Program-made: the position numbers and the translations under genes
DNA from: MWDV01 sp964634255
GTDB lineage: Bacteria; Verrucomicrobiota; Verrucomicrobiia; Limisphaerales; MWDV01
Assembly: GCA_964634255.1 (NCBI GenBank)
Contig: CAZWJC010000001.1
Coordinates: forward strand, 1 to 64,000
DNA length: 64,000 nt
Reading direction: 5' to 3'
Notes under the pieces: generated by a model
The model's database searches: none
Told to the model about the DNA's origin: nothing
Seen by the model: the letters and a program-made list of their open reading frames with translations, nothing else
Shown here: positions 1-9,457 of the stretch, piece after piece
How positions within the stretch are numbered: the first letter of the stretch is position 1
How the letters are laid out: each line of letters opens with the position of its first letter

Positions 1-2
1 GT

Positions 3-1025
3 ACGGCTTGGGTGTTGACGACGAAAGTGGCGTATCGCGACGCGTCCGGGAACATCATTGGAACGCTTGGCATTTCCCAGGACATCACAGCCCTAAAGCT
101 CGCAGAATCCAGAATCGAGGATCTGGACCGTCGGCTGGCTGATGCTTCCCGGTTGGCCAGCATGGCCGAGGTCGCCACCGGTGTTCTCCACAACGTGGGT
201 AATGTGCTGAACAGCGTCAATGTCTCCGCCACGCTGCTGTCGGACAGCGTCCGGCACTCCCGGGTGGCCAACTTGGCGAAGGCGGCGGAACTACTGCACT
301 CCAAGAACGGAGACTTAGCCGATTTCCTCACGAACGATCCAAAGGGCAAGCTGTTGCCCGAATACCTGACCAAGCTTGCCGACCATCTGCTCGCCGAGGA
401 GGAATCCATGCGGAAGGAGCTGGCTCAGCTCACGCACTTTGTTGAGCACATCAAGGAAATCGTGGCGATGCAGCAGAACTACGCCCGGATGGCGGGCACT
501 ACCGAACCCCTGCCGGCGGTCGAGTTGGTAGAGGATGCGCTACGCATGAACTACGCCGCGTATCAGAGACATCGGATTGAAGTGGTGCGCGAGTTCAACG
601 CATCTCCTCTGGTGCTGGTGGACAAGCACAAAGCGCTGCAGGTGCTCGTCAACCTCCTCAGTAACGCCAAGTACGCCCTCGACGGCGCGCGGGCCGATGC
701 CAAACGTGTCGTGATCCGGATTCAACCCTGCTCAGCCACTTCCGTTTGTATCAGTGTAACCGACAATGGTACCGGTATCGCTCCGGAGCACTTGCCTCGG
801 CTATTCATGCACGGATTCACCACCCGCAAGGACGGACACGGCTTTGGTTTGCATAGCGGCGCGGTCGTCGCAAGGGAAATGGGCGGCTCGTTGACTGCCC
901 ACAGTGAGGGTCTGGGCCATGGGGCAACCTTCTGCTTGGAACTTCCTGTCGCTCTTTCTTCTGCCGCTTCTTGCCTCCCGGGGCGGCAGCACGCTTCTCC
1001 GGCCTTCTTTTCTCAAGAACCGTGA
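3..1025 (+). CDS. PAS-containing sensor histidine kinase, 5'-truncated by window edge
   Basis: C-terminal 340 residues of a sensor histidine kinase; the frame is open to the left edge, so the true start lies outside. The first ~30 residues match the end of a PAS/PAC domain (DASGNIIGTLGISQDIT). A coiled linker leads to an H-box with VLHNVGNVLNS (His at about residue 63 of the visible part). The HATPase follows: N-box NLLSNAKYAL near residue 217, then DNGTGI and a GHGFGLH lid. The H-box is the 'HNVGN' variant rather than the classic HExxxP type. The C-terminal ~25 residues after FCLELPVAL look unstructured. The next gene is another hybrid kinase 151 bp downstream on the same strand, so the two probably form one signalling unit. 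The ligand is unknown. Confidence 0.88.
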   Translation, partial: TAWVLTTKVAYRDASGNIIGTLGISQDITALKLAESRIEDLDRRLADASRLASMAEVATGVLHNVGNVLNSVNVSATLLSDSVRHSRVANLAKAAELLHSKNGDLADFLTNDPKGKLLPEYLTKLADHLLAEEESMRKELAQLTHFVEHIKEIVAMQQNYARMAGTTEPLPAVELVEDALRMNYAAYQRHRIEVVREFNASPLVLVDKHKALQVLVNLLSNAKYALDGARADAKRVVIRIQPCSATSVCISVTDNGTGIAPEHLPRLFMHGFTTRKDGHGFGLHSGAVVAREMGGSLTAHSEGLGHGATFCLELPVALSSAASCLPGRQHASPAFFSQEP

Positions 1026-1176
1026 ATACGCGCCAACCAATCCAGTTGCGTTATGCGCCCGCTGCGCTCAGCTTCGCCGCTCACGCAAGAAAGGACGGTT
1101 GGTCTGCGTGGTCGGCTGCCGAAGCGTGCTTCCACTCCCTTGCCCACGTCCCCGTGTCCGCAACCGCTCCCAGATT

Positions 1177-3297
1177 ATGAGTGAGTCGTCCCCATCACTG
1201 CATGTTTCTTCGGCGCCGGGTTCTCCGGCGCCGATTCGCATGCTCGTCATCGACGATAACCCATCCATCCATGACGACTTCCGGAAGATTCTTTCCGGGA
1301 GTGGTGATTCTGCGGCTTCGCTGCACTCTGCCGAGGCCGCCTTGTTCGGTGCCGAGACGACTACCTTTTTCGAATCTCGCTTCGAGATTGATTCGGCTTT
1401 CCAAGGCCAGGAAGGACTGCAGAAGGTCCAGGCGGCTGTTCTGGCGAACCGCCATTATGTCGTGGCCTTCGTGGACATCCGGATGCCGCCGGGTTGGGAT
1501 GGTATCGAGACCATCGACCGCATCTGGAAGGTGGACCCGAACATTCAGGTGGTCATCTGCACCGCCTACTCGGATTATTCTTGGGAGCAAATCACGCAGA
1601 GGCTGGGCGCTTCGGACAGCTTGCTCATCCTCAAGAAGCCGTTCGACAACGTCGAGGTCCTCCAACTGGCCCACACGTTGGCCACCAAGTGGCGACTCTC
1701 CCGTGAAGCCCGCACGCGAATCGAAGACCTCGACCGCGCCGTCGCGGAGCGCACCGCCGCCCTCAAATTGTCCGAAGAGCGGTTCTCCCGCGCTTTTATG
1801 GCCAGTCCGGTGCCTCTGGCGCTCCAGAACTGCCACGATCAGCATTTCTTCGATGTCAACAACAGCTTCCTGGAAATGCTGGGCTACAAGCGGGCCGAGG
1901 TGGTCGGCTCGACCCCTGACCAGCTTACCCTCTACCCGGACGCGGCAGTGCGCTCCCAACTCAATGAGTCGGCCCGCATCCACGCCCCACTTCGCTCACA
2001 TCAATGCCAATTGCGCGCCAAGTCCGGCGACCTGAGGACCGTTTTGCTCTCCGCCGAACCCCTCGGCATCGGTTCGGAGAACTACATGCTCCTGTTGGCA
2101 CACGACGTAACCGACCGGCTTAAGCTGGAAATCCAACTAAGACAGGCTCAGAAGATGGAGGCGATTGGCCAACTTGCCGCGGGTGTGGCCCACGATTTCA
2201 ATAACCTCCTCACGGTGATCACTGGGCATGTTCAACTCGCCCTCGGTCGACCCAATCTCGAAGCCCAACTGGAAGAAGCGCTCAAACTCGTGCGGTCGGC
2301 CGCCGAACGGGCGGCGACCCTGACGCGCCAGCTTCTCGCTTTCAGCCGCAAACAGATCATCAATCCGCGTCCGCTGGATATCAGCCAAACCTTGCAGCAC
2401 CTGAGTAAGATGCTCCAGAGCGTGCTGGGCGAACGTGTCCTGCTCAAGATTGAGTGTCGGCCTGAACTGCCGCTGGTCTTGGCAGACCCTGGCAGCGTCG
2501 AGCAGGTTATTGTGAACTTGGCCGTGAATGCCCGCGACGCCATGCCCAACGGGGGACAGCTCACCCTCAGCGCTGAACGCGCCTGCATCGGCCCAAACCA
2601 CGTCGTCTCCAACCCCGACGCTCAATCCGGCGAGTATGTCTGCGTCAGCGTCTCCGATACTGGCTGCGGCATGGATGCGGCAACGCTGAGTCGTCTGTTT
2701 GAACCCTTCTTCACCACCAAGGACGTGGGTCAGGGGACAGGTCTAGGCTTGGCCACCGCTTACGGCATTGTGCGCCAACACAACGGCTGGATTGAGGTCG
2801 CCAGTGAGCCCGGTAAAGGCTCCACGTTCCGCGTCTTCTTCCCGCGCTGCACTCAATCCGCCTCGCTCCCAGAGCCCGTGGCGACTCCGCCGGTCGCTAC
2901 CCAAAAAGCTGAAGCTTCGGCTCTTACCATCTTGCTGGTGGAAGACGAACACGCCGTGCGCCAACTGGCGGAACGCCTGTTGCGCCGCCTAGGCTACACC
3001 GTCCTCTCCGCCGCCAATGCCCAGGAAGCGCTCCGCGTCTGGGAGAAGAACGCTAAAGCGATTGACCTGGTCCTTACCGACATGGTCATGCCAGGGGGGC
3101 TGAGTGGTCGTGAACTGGCGGCCCGCCTCACTTCTGATTGCCCCAAGCTGCCGGTGATTTTCACCAGCGGATACAGCGTGGATTTCCAGCCGGGAGGGCT
3201 GAAACTCGAGGAAGGCGTCAACTTCCTAGCCAAGCCCTACAACCCTGAGTCTCTCGCCAACATTCTGACCCGGATTTCGCGCCATCAGCGGAACTGA
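1177..3297 (+). CDS. hybrid histidine kinase: REC-PAS-HisKA-HATPase-REC
   Basis: Predicted cytoplasmic hybrid sensor kinase of 706 residues. Domains in order: an N-terminal receiver starting MLVIDDNPSIHDDF, with a longer than usual loop and phospho-acceptor Asp100 in FVDIRMPP; a short coiled coil; a PAS domain (about 205-310); HisKA with AAGVAHDFNNLLT (His339); HATPase with NLAVNARDAM, DTGCGM and GTGLGLATAYGIV; and a C-terminal receiver starting ILLVEDEHAVRQLA (Asp635 in LTDMVMPGG). There is no transmembrane segment, so the signal is probably internal or arrives through the first receiver. ATG 1177 is chosen because the open frame upstream to 904 is low-complexity and overlaps the preceding kinase. 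Phosphate could move between the two kinases; this is inference from adjacency. Confidence 0.9.
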   Translation: MSESSPSLHVSSAPGSPAPIRMLVIDDNPSIHDDFRKILSGSGDSAASLHSAEAALFGAETTTFFESRFEIDSAFQGQEGLQKVQAAVLANRHYVVAFVDIRMPPGWDGIETIDRIWKVDPNIQVVICTAYSDYSWEQITQRLGASDSLLILKKPFDNVEVLQLAHTLATKWRLSREARTRIEDLDRAVAERTAALKLSEERFSRAFMASPVPLALQNCHDQHFFDVNNSFLEMLGYKRAEVVGSTPDQLTLYPDAAVRSQLNESARIHAPLRSHQCQLRAKSGDLRTVLLSAEPLGIGSENYMLLLAHDVTDRLKLEIQLRQAQKMEAIGQLAAGVAHDFNNLLTVITGHVQLALGRPNLEAQLEEALKLVRSAAERAATLTRQLLAFSRKQIINPRPLDISQTLQHLSKMLQSVLGERVLLKIECRPELPLVLADPGSVEQVIVNLAVNARDAMPNGGQLTLSAERACIGPNHVVSNPDAQSGEYVCVSVSDTGCGMDAATLSRLFEPFFTTKDVGQGTGLGLATAYGIVRQHNGWIEVASEPGKGSTFRVFFPRCTQSASLPEPVATPPVATQKAEASALTILLVEDEHAVRQLAERLLRRLGYTVLSAANAQEALRVWEKNAKAIDLVLTDMVMPGGLSGRELAARLTSDCPKLPVIFTSGYSVDFQPGGLKLEEGVNFLAKPYNPESLANILTRISRHQRN

Positions 3298-3306
3298 CTC
3301 CCGCCT

Positions 3307-5478
3307 TCAGACGATTTCCACCGGGCACTTCGGCAGCGCGTCGATAAACGCCTGTCCGTAGCGCTTCGTGAGCACGCGGTTGTCCAGCACCACAATGATC
3401 CCGGAATCCGTCCTCGTCCGGATTAACCGCCCGACACCTTGCCGAAATTTGAGAATCGCCTCGGGAAGTGAGAACTCGCTGAACGCATTGCCGCCCCGTG
3501 CTTCGATCACCTCAATTCGCGCTTCGATCAGTGGGTGATCTGGCACCGCAAACGGAAGCCGCGTGATAATCACGTTGCTCAGTGCCTCGCCCGGCACATC
3601 CACCCCTTGCCAGAAGCTGTCCGTTCCAAAGAGCACCGAATCCACGTCGTCTTTGAACTTCTCCAGCATCGTCGAGCGTGGCGTGCCCGTGCCCTGCACG
3701 AAACAGGCGACGCCCAACTTGTCGAAGAACGGCTGCATGGCCTCGCCCAACTCCTGCATGAGCTTGAAGTTCGTGAACAGCACAAACGCCTTGCCGTGGG
3801 TTTGTTGCACGAAGTGTTGAATCCAGTGTTCCAGCGCCTCGCGGTAGCCAGCCTCGCGCGGATCCGGCATCTTGCCGACGACAAAAAGCTTCATCTGCTT
3901 CTCGTAGTCAAACGGCGTGCCGACTTGCAGTTTGTTCGCGCTCTCCGCCCCGACGCGCCGACTGAAATACTCCAACCCGCTCTGCAGGGACGCACGAGGC
4001 CGTCGCTCGTCTGTCCCGCGGGATGCGTGTTCTGCGGCGTGTGCCGGTCCCTTTCCTTTCATGGACAGCGCCTTCCTGGCCTCAGACTGCGTGGACAGTG
4101 TGGCGCTGGTCATGATCACGCTGGTCTCGCTTCCGAAGAGGCGACGCCGTAAGAACTCCGCCACGTCCACCGGCGCGGCGTTCAAGGCCAGGTTCTTCTG
4201 CGCTTTGCCAGCGCGCTCCACCCAATAGACATGCTCCTCGGCGCTCTGGGTGATGAACACCTGCACCTCCTCGCGCAACTCTCCCAAACGCCGATTACAC
4301 TCCATCAGCTCCTGGCCTGTGTCTTTGTCATCGGTTGCCTTAATCAAATCGCTGACCGCTTCCCGCAGCCGCTGGATGGGCAGCGTCAACCGGTCTTTCA
4401 CAAACTCAGCCCGTCGGATGCGTAGTTCCGACCACTTCCGGCGCTTTCGAACGCGCTTGCCTTCGCCTTCCGTTTCTTCCCCCACCACCCCAAGTTCTCG
4501 GGCCAGCGTCTCGCAGGTATCCTCCACTTCCGTGAAGAAACTCTCCCCCTCCTCGAGCAGGTCAGCCACAAGCTTCACGGCCGCCCCTTTGCGCAACGTC
4601 GCCAGCAGCCCCTTTTCTGTCCGTGGATTCCACAGCCGCTGCAAGGTGTAGCGGAGCTGAGCGTTTGACACGCTCAAGCCGATGTGTCGCGAGGCAACAT
4701 TTTCGACGTTGTGCGCTTCGTCAAAGATCACAAAGTCGTTCTTGAACAGCACACCGCCTTCGCATTCTTCGTCCAATCCTCCGAGGAGGGTGAAGAACAG
4801 CGTGTGATTCAGCACCAGCACGTCTGCGGAGAGAATCCGCTGCCGCGCCCGTTGGAAGAAACACGGCCCATGCTCCTTGCCGAACTCAGACGGATACCCG
4901 CATACTTTGGGCGAGCATAGTCCACGCTCGGAACAGACATGCTGCCAAACCTTCATGTCCGGTTCGATCTCGAAGTCGGACAGACTGCCGTCGGTCGTCT
5001 TCTTGGACCATTCCAGGATTCGCTCCAATTCCGCCTGCTCCGGGGAAGTAAAGAGGCTATGCGCCTGCTGGATGGCTTTGTGCAGCCGCCGCGTGCAGAG
5101 GTAGTTGCCCCGCCCTTTAAGCATGGTGAAACTGAACTTCACCGGGAGAATCCGCTCCAGCAGGGGCAGATCCTTTTCGGTCAATTGCTCCTGCAGATTG
5201 ATCGTGTGCGTCGAGACGACGGCCTTCTTGGCGTTGGCCACAGCGAACAGGATTGCCGGGATGAGATACGCGAGGCTTTTCCCGACCCCCGTACCCGCTT
5301 CGACGGCAAGGTGCTCGTGGTTCTGAAGCGCCCGCGCCACGGCGACGGCCATTTCCTGCTGCTGCGGCCGATACTCGAAGTTCTTCGCTTGAGCCAGCAC
5401 ACCGCTTGGCGAAAAGATATGTTCGACTTGGGAAACCAAGTCTGCGCCGCCCGGCTGTTGCTCGATGATGCTGATCAC
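3307..5478 (-). CDS. dinG: DinG-family ATP-dependent DNA helicase
   Basis: 723 residues of an XPD/DinG-type superfamily 2 helicase. Walker A is AGTGVGKS (61-68), the DEAH box lies at 253-256 (IFDEAHNVE), and the C-terminal RQGVGRLIRT is motif VI. Cysteines 128, 182, 188, 193 and 206 lie between motifs I and II, where this family binds a [4Fe-4S] cluster. DinG unwinds 5'-tailed DNA, R-loops and G-quadruplexes during repair and replication. A low-complexity Arg/Ala-rich insert (around residues 475-500) sits before the second helicase domain. It ends 9 bp from the convergent kinase gene. Other DinG/YoaA-like helicases cannot be fully separated from sequence alone, so the symbol is a family assignment. 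Confidence 0.9.
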   Translation of the reverse strand: MISIIEQQPGGADLVSQVEHIFSPSGVLAQAKNFEYRPQQQEMAVAVARALQNHEHLAVEAGTGVGKSLAYLIPAILFAVANAKKAVVSTHTINLQEQLTEKDLPLLERILPVKFSFTMLKGRGNYLCTRRLHKAIQQAHSLFTSPEQAELERILEWSKKTTDGSLSDFEIEPDMKVWQHVCSERGLCSPKVCGYPSEFGKEHGPCFFQRARQRILSADVLVLNHTLFFTLLGGLDEECEGGVLFKNDFVIFDEAHNVENVASRHIGLSVSNAQLRYTLQRLWNPRTEKGLLATLRKGAAVKLVADLLEEGESFFTEVEDTCETLARELGVVGEETEGEGKRVRKRRKWSELRIRRAEFVKDRLTLPIQRLREAVSDLIKATDDKDTGQELMECNRRLGELREEVQVFITQSAEEHVYWVERAGKAQKNLALNAAPVDVAEFLRRRLFGSETSVIMTSATLSTQSEARKALSMKGKGPAHAAEHASRGTDERRPRASLQSGLEYFSRRVGAESANKLQVGTPFDYEKQMKLFVVGKMPDPREAGYREALEHWIQHFVQQTHGKAFVLFTNFKLMQELGEAMQPFFDKLGVACFVQGTGTPRSTMLEKFKDDVDSVLFGTDSFWQGVDVPGEALSNVIITRLPFAVPDHPLIEARIEVIEARGGNAFSEFSLPEAILKFRQGVGRLIRTRTDSGIIVVLDNRVLTKRYGQAFIDALPKCPVEIV

Positions 5479-5611
5479 ACGTCCGCATAGCTAAAGGCTG
5501 TCAGGAGTGTGGGGTCAATGGTGGAATGTCGATTACGGGGGTTTCCCCGCAGGTTTTGCTTTCTTCCCGCTTGCTTCTTGGATAAATCCACTCCAGCAGC
5601 ACCGACCACCT

Positions 5612-6598
5612 ATGAAACCGAGCCAGTCCCGCCGAAGCTTCTTCAAGAAATCTGTCGCCGCCACCGTCGCTGCGCCGCTCATCGCCAGCGTTGAAGAATA
5701 CCATCTGCTCGCCCAAGAGAAACCCAAGCCTGCCCCTCCTCAACATTCGCTCCAAAAGGACAGCCTCCCGACGGGCACGATCGGCAAGGTCAAGATCAGC
5801 CGCCTCATCTGCGGCGGCAATTTGATCACTGGCTACGCGCACAGCCGCGATCTCATTTACGTTTCACCCCTGCTCAAAGCATACTTTACCGAGGGAAAGA
5901 TCATGGAAACGTGGGCTCTCTGCGAGCAACACGGCATCAACACAATGATCTTCCACCCCAGTGCACGCGTGGCTCTGGAGATTTACCGCAAATACCGCAC
6001 TCAAGGCGGGAAGATTCAGTATATCGCCCAGCTCGACCCGCCAAAGGATGATCTGGCCACCCAAATCAAGGAGTCGGCGGATGCCGGTGCCGTCGGCGCG
6101 GTGCTCGTGGGCAATCTCGGCGACGCTTGGACCCGTGATGGGGCCGTGGATCGCATCGGCAAGTTCGTCGATTTGGTCAAAGCGCAAGGCTTGATTGCTG
6201 GCGTTGGTGGGCACGAGTTGCGCACCCCAATGACCGTAGATAAGGCGGGCATCAAACCGGACTTCTACATGAAGACGTATCACTCCACCAACTACTGGTC
6301 GGCCCGCAGGCCGGACCAACTCAAGGAAGTGATTGATAACTACGGGATCGACAACTACTGGTGCATGGATCCGGAAGGCACGGCGCGGTTCTTTGCCGAG
6401 CTAGACCGCCCTTGGATCGCGTATAAAGTCCTCGCCGCCGGAGCGATTCACCCGAAGGCTGGATTCAAACAGGCTTTCGCCAGCGGCGCAGACTTCTGCG
6501 TCGTGGGAATGTTCGATTTTCAGGTTGCCGAGAATGTAACGGTCGCTAAGCAGGTCCTTACAGACACTCGCAATCGCGAGCGGGCCTGGATGGCATGA
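5612..6598 (+). CDS. Tat-signal TIM-barrel-like protein, aldo/keto reductase-related
   Basis: 328 residues with a twin-arginine leader (SRRSFFKKS followed by an Ala-rich hydrophobic stretch and a likely cut before about residue 35), so export of a folded protein is predicted. The mature part starts GTIGKVKISRLICGGN, which resembles the first strand of aldo/keto reductases. It continues with barrel-like strands (TMIFH, YIAQL, AVLVGNLGD, LIAGVGGHE, IAYKVLAAGAI). The classic AKR catalytic tetrad is not obvious, so the reaction is unknown. Proteins of this type are common as exported oxidoreductase-like genes in Planctomycetes and Verrucomicrobia. ATG 5612 places the Tat motif at the N-terminus; the frame upstream to 5507 carries no sensible sequence. 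Confidence 0.72.
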   Translation: MKPSQSRRSFFKKSVAATVAAPLIASVEEYHLLAQEKPKPAPPQHSLQKDSLPTGTIGKVKISRLICGGNLITGYAHSRDLIYVSPLLKAYFTEGKIMETWALCEQHGINTMIFHPSARVALEIYRKYRTQGGKIQYIAQLDPPKDDLATQIKESADAGAVGAVLVGNLGDAWTRDGAVDRIGKFVDLVKAQGLIAGVGGHELRTPMTVDKAGIKPDFYMKTYHSTNYWSARRPDQLKEVIDNYGIDNYWCMDPEGTARFFAELDRPWIAYKVLAAGAIHPKAGFKQAFASGADFCVVGMFDFQVAENVTVAKQVLTDTRNRERAWMA

Positions 6599-6625
6599 GG
6601 AAACAATAGCCGCCCACCAGATAAG

Positions 6626-7315
6626 TCACTGACAGTCACTCAGCCTTCGGACCACGACCTCCACTGTTGCGCGGTTCTTGGCGATCGTGTTTGGCGGCAA
6701 CACGCCGCGCCAATTCACTCCTGGGTAGATGACCGCGCCTCGTCCGATGATGCTCCCGGGATTGAGCACCGCATTACACCCGACTTCCGCCCCATCGCCA
6801 ATGATCGCTCCGAATTTCCTTAATCCTGTGTCCACAGGCTTCCCTTCAATCTCTACCGTGATATTTCCACCCAGCGACCGGAAGTTTGATAGAATCACTC
6901 CCGCCCCTAGATGCGCTTTATGGCCCAAGATCGAATCACCCACGTAATTGAAGTGCGGCACGTGACAGTCGTTGAAGAGGATCGCGTTCTTTAGTTCGCA
7001 GGAATTGCCCACTACACAACCATCGCCCACGATTACCTGCTCCCGGATGTAGGCGTTATGCCGTATTTGGCAGTTCCTGCCTATGATGGCAGGACCTTTG
7101 ATCATCGCCCCATCTTCCACCACCGTCCCCTCGCCGATGAAAACCCGCTCTCCAATGAAAGCCACACCTTCACAGCGGTTGTGCAGTCCTGGCTCAAGGT
7201 TGGCTGAGATGTATGCCGCTATCCTCGAAAGCGCCTCCCAAGCCATTCCTACCCCTTCGAACAATGCGCAATGCTCAGTCTGCCGAAGTTCTAAGTAATC
7301 TGCCGGTTCGAACAT
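6626..7315 (-). CDS. left-handed beta-helix (hexapeptide repeat) acyl/nucleotidyltransferase-like protein
   Basis: 229 residues, nearly all hexapeptide repeats of the GlmU/LpxA type, e.g. GVAFIGERVFIGEGTVVEDG, IIGRNCQIRHNAYI, VIVGDGCVVGNSCEL, GSIIGRGAVIYPGV. The N-terminal ~45 residues (MFEPADYLELRQTEH) are helical and resemble the linker before the helix in GlmU-like enzymes. The pyrophosphorylase domain is absent, so it is not a complete GlmU. It could be a sugar-phosphate acetyltransferase or a stand-alone UDP-GlcNAc-related enzyme. Start 7315 is chosen because the 29 upstream codons are poor in family-like sequence. It converges on the Tat-protein gene with 27 bp between stops. Confidence 0.8.
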   Translation of the reverse strand: MFEPADYLELRQTEHCALFEGVGMAWEALSRIAAYISANLEPGLHNRCEGVAFIGERVFIGEGTVVEDGAMIKGPAIIGRNCQIRHNAYIREQVIVGDGCVVGNSCELKNAILFNDCHVPHFNYVGDSILGHKAHLGAGVILSNFRSLGGNITVEIEGKPVDTGLRKFGAIIGDGAEVGCNAVLNPGSIIGRGAVIYPGVNWRGVLPPNTIAKNRATVEVVVRRLSDCQ

Positions 7316-7677
7316 CCCGCTAACGTAGAAGAAACCTGCGATGCGGCAATTCCATTCTTCGCTTCTTATTTTCTGTCCGTTTCGGCTTTTGCATCTTTGC
7401 ACTCCTCGGCCTTTTCTGCTCTTTTTTCAGTCTTTCTCAATTGCTTTCGTAGTGCATAGCCTACCCAATAATCTGTCGATTTACTGTGAATTGATCGCTC
7501 GTTCCTCCCAACAACTCCTTTCTTTCTTCGACCTCGTTTTGTCTCCCTGTACGTTATTGACCGCCCCACCCTCTAAAAACTAGCCCCAATCCTTGACACC
7601 CAAAGCTGTTTCCCTTATTCACAGCCCTTAGGAATACGAGTATTTTGGTGCCAAAAGATACATCTATTATCGCCTGA
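7316..7677. other. 362-bp intergenic region upstream of dnaN, pyrimidine-rich, with a DnaA-box-like site
   Basis: No convincing gene. The plus strand from about 7360 to 7560 is rich in T and C and less GC-rich than its surroundings. One exact match to TTATNCACA (TTATTCACA) lies at 7615-7623, and a weaker 7/9 match on the reverse strand lies at 7485-7493. The dnaN promoter should lie here. A small Lys/Arg-rich frame on the minus strand (7366-7569) has no recognisable features and was not called. Confidence 0.5.
7615..7623 (+). promoter_or_regulatory. DnaA-box-like 9-mer
   Basis: TTATTCACA fits the TTATNCACA consensus for DnaA binding and lies 55 bp before the dnaN start. One perfect box can occur by chance, and dnaA is not in the window, so a role in dnaN control or in an origin is only a suggestion. 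Confidence 0.3.
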
Positions 7678-8787
7678 ATGAACCTGACCATTGCAAAGGA
7701 GCAACTCATTAACGGCCTGCAAGCGGTGCAGAACGTCGTGGGCGCGCGGACGACTCTCCCGATTCTCTCCAATGTTTTGCTCCGAGCCGAGGGAGATCGC
7801 TTAGAGCTAACAGCCACAGATCTCGATGTGAGTGTTTCCTGCAAGGTTGAGGCGAAAATAACACAGCCCGGCGCTTCTACAGTTCCTGTAAAGAAGCTGT
7901 TCGGCATCGTCCGAGAGCTTAACGGTGCGGAGATAGAGATGGAGGTGGACGAAAAGCACAACTGCAGCGTGCGTGCAGCGGGTTCTTTCTACCGAATAAA
8001 TGGTCTGAGCGCAGACGAGTTTCCGCCACTGCCAAAGATCAACGAGGACAAAAAAGTAACTCTCTCGCAGGAAACGGCTGCTGCGATGTTGAAGAAGACC
8101 TCATTTGCGGTGTCCACGGACGAGTCGCGGTATGTATTGAACGGAATTTTTGTAAGTCTAAAAGACCACAAGTTGACCATGGTCGCGACCGATGGGCGAA
8201 GACTGGCGTTGGTGGATGAAGAGGTGGAAGTGCCCGAGAAGAGTCAGGGCGAGTTCATTGTCCCAGCGAAGACGGTAAACGAACTCACTCGATTGCTCCA
8301 AGGGAAGGGGACGGTCGAATTGAAATATGGCGAGAACCAGGCCGCGTTCCTTCTGAATGACGAGAAAGGCGGCTCTGTGGTCATTACCACAAAGCTCATT
8401 GAGGGCAATTATCCGAACTATCGGCAAGTGATTCCTGCTGAAGCGAAGGAGCGAATTCCCCTAGTTCGAGAGGAGTTCCTGCACGCGTTGCGGCGTGCAG
8501 AGATCATGACCACGGACAAGGCGAACTCCGTGAAACTATCGTTCGGGAAGAACAACTTGGCCATCACTGCAAACTCACCGGAGGTGGGCGAGGCGCGGGA
8601 AAGTATCGCAGTCAACTACAAGGGCAAGGACATCTCCATTGCCTTTAACCCCCGGTATTTGATCGAGCCACTCAATGCGCTGGCACAAGACGAAGTCTTC
8701 TTTGAACTGACGGATGAGTTGAGCCCTGGGGTGTTGAAGATCAATGGCCCGTTCCTTTACGTCGTAATGCCCATGAGGTTAAGCTGA
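7678..8787 (+). CDS. dnaN: DNA polymerase III subunit beta (sliding clamp)
   Basis: 369 residues, the usual length for the bacterial clamp, covering all three clamp domains. Family landmarks include TLPILSNVLLRAEG in domain 1, DESRYVLNGIF and VATDGRRLAL in domain 2, and the C-terminal FLYVVMPMRL that closes the protein-binding pocket. The clamp encircles DNA and tethers polymerase III and repair enzymes. dnaA and recF, frequent neighbours, are absent here; the gene stands alone before the rplM-rpsI operon. The start at 7678 is supported by the conserved opening MNLTIAKEQLINGLQ. Confidence 0.97.
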   Translation: MNLTIAKEQLINGLQAVQNVVGARTTLPILSNVLLRAEGDRLELTATDLDVSVSCKVEAKITQPGASTVPVKKLFGIVRELNGAEIEMEVDEKHNCSVRAAGSFYRINGLSADEFPPLPKINEDKKVTLSQETAAAMLKKTSFAVSTDESRYVLNGIFVSLKDHKLTMVATDGRRLALVDEEVEVPEKSQGEFIVPAKTVNELTRLLQGKGTVELKYGENQAAFLLNDEKGGSVVITTKLIEGNYPNYRQVIPAEAKERIPLVREEFLHALRRAEIMTTDKANSVKLSFGKNNLAITANSPEVGEARESIAVNYKGKDISIAFNPRYLIEPLNALAQDEVFFELTDELSPGVLKINGPFLYVVMPMRLS

Positions 8788-8996
8788 TCGTGCCTTAGCG
8801 ATCACGAACCGCTTCCAACATCGAGCAGTCAACTCCAACATTCCACAGTGAGGTTGGGTTTATTTGGGTTAAACGGCACGACGGCGCAGCAAATGGATTA
8901 CTCATGGAAGATGATTATGGGAAGGGAAGTAAATGTCTGTTGACTTCAAGCGCCTCTCTGATAGTTTCTGCGCCCCTTGTTTCGGGGAATGGTTGA
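8788..8996. other. 209-bp leader between dnaN and rplM
   Basis: No gene seen. A weak promoter candidate is TTGACT at 8940-8945 with TAGTTT 16 bp later (8962-8967). The ribosome-binding region before rplM contains GGGGAATGG. No ribosomal-protein autoregulatory fold was recognised by eye. Confidence 0.3.
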
Positions 8997-9431
8997 ATGA
9001 AGACGTATTTGCCCAAAGTTGATTTGGACGGACGCAAATGGCATGTGATTGACGCCGATGGCGTCGTCTTAGGCCGTTTGGCAGTTCGTGTTGCTGACAT
9101 CCTTCGCGGGAAGAACAAACCCGTGTTTACGCCGCATCTGGATGCCGGGGATTTTGTAGTGGTTATCAATGCCGCCAAAGTCCGGCTCACTGGCAAGAAG
9201 GAGACGGAGAAGGAATACATGACCTACTCCGGCTGGAAAGGCGGCGAGAAATACACCTCCGTGGCGCAGTTGCGCGCCGCCCAGCCAGAGAAGCTCGTTC
9301 ACCGCGCCGTGAAGGGGATGATCCCGAAGAATCGCCTCGGGCGGGTGTTGCTCACGAAGCTGAAAGTATACGCCGGCAGCGAGCACCCCCACGCCGCGCA
9401 AAAGCCCGAAAAATCCACGGTCAAGAAGTGA
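8997..9431 (+). CDS. rplM: 50S ribosomal protein L13
   Basis: 144 residues, matching L13 along its whole length: WHVIDADGVVLGRLAVRVAD, GDFVVVINAAKVRLTGKK, HRAVKGMIPKNRLGR and the C-terminal KVYAGSEHPHAAQKP. L13 is an early assembly protein of the large subunit. It is followed 26 bp later by rpsI, the conserved bacterial rplM-rpsI operon, and both share the terminator after rpsI. Confidence 0.98.
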   Translation: MKTYLPKVDLDGRKWHVIDADGVVLGRLAVRVADILRGKNKPVFTPHLDAGDFVVVINAAKVRLTGKKETEKEYMTYSGWKGGEKYTSVAQLRAAQPEKLVHRAVKGMIPKNRLGRVLLTKLKVYAGSEHPHAAQKPEKSTVKK

Positions 9432-9457
9432 TTTAGAACAGGAAGCAAGCAGCAGCC

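Noticed and set aside
904..1176. N-terminal extension of the hybrid kinase
   Set aside because: Overlaps the preceding kinase, is low-complexity, and ATG 1177 gives the receiver-type start.
7300..7316. tRNA T-loop-like GGTTCGAAC
   Set aside because: Lies inside the 5' end of the beta-helix gene and no cloverleaf can be drawn around it.
7366..7569. Basic 67-residue frame on the minus strand upstream of the beta-helix gene
   Set aside because: Lys/Arg bias follows from the pyrimidine-rich plus strand; no start signal or family pattern.
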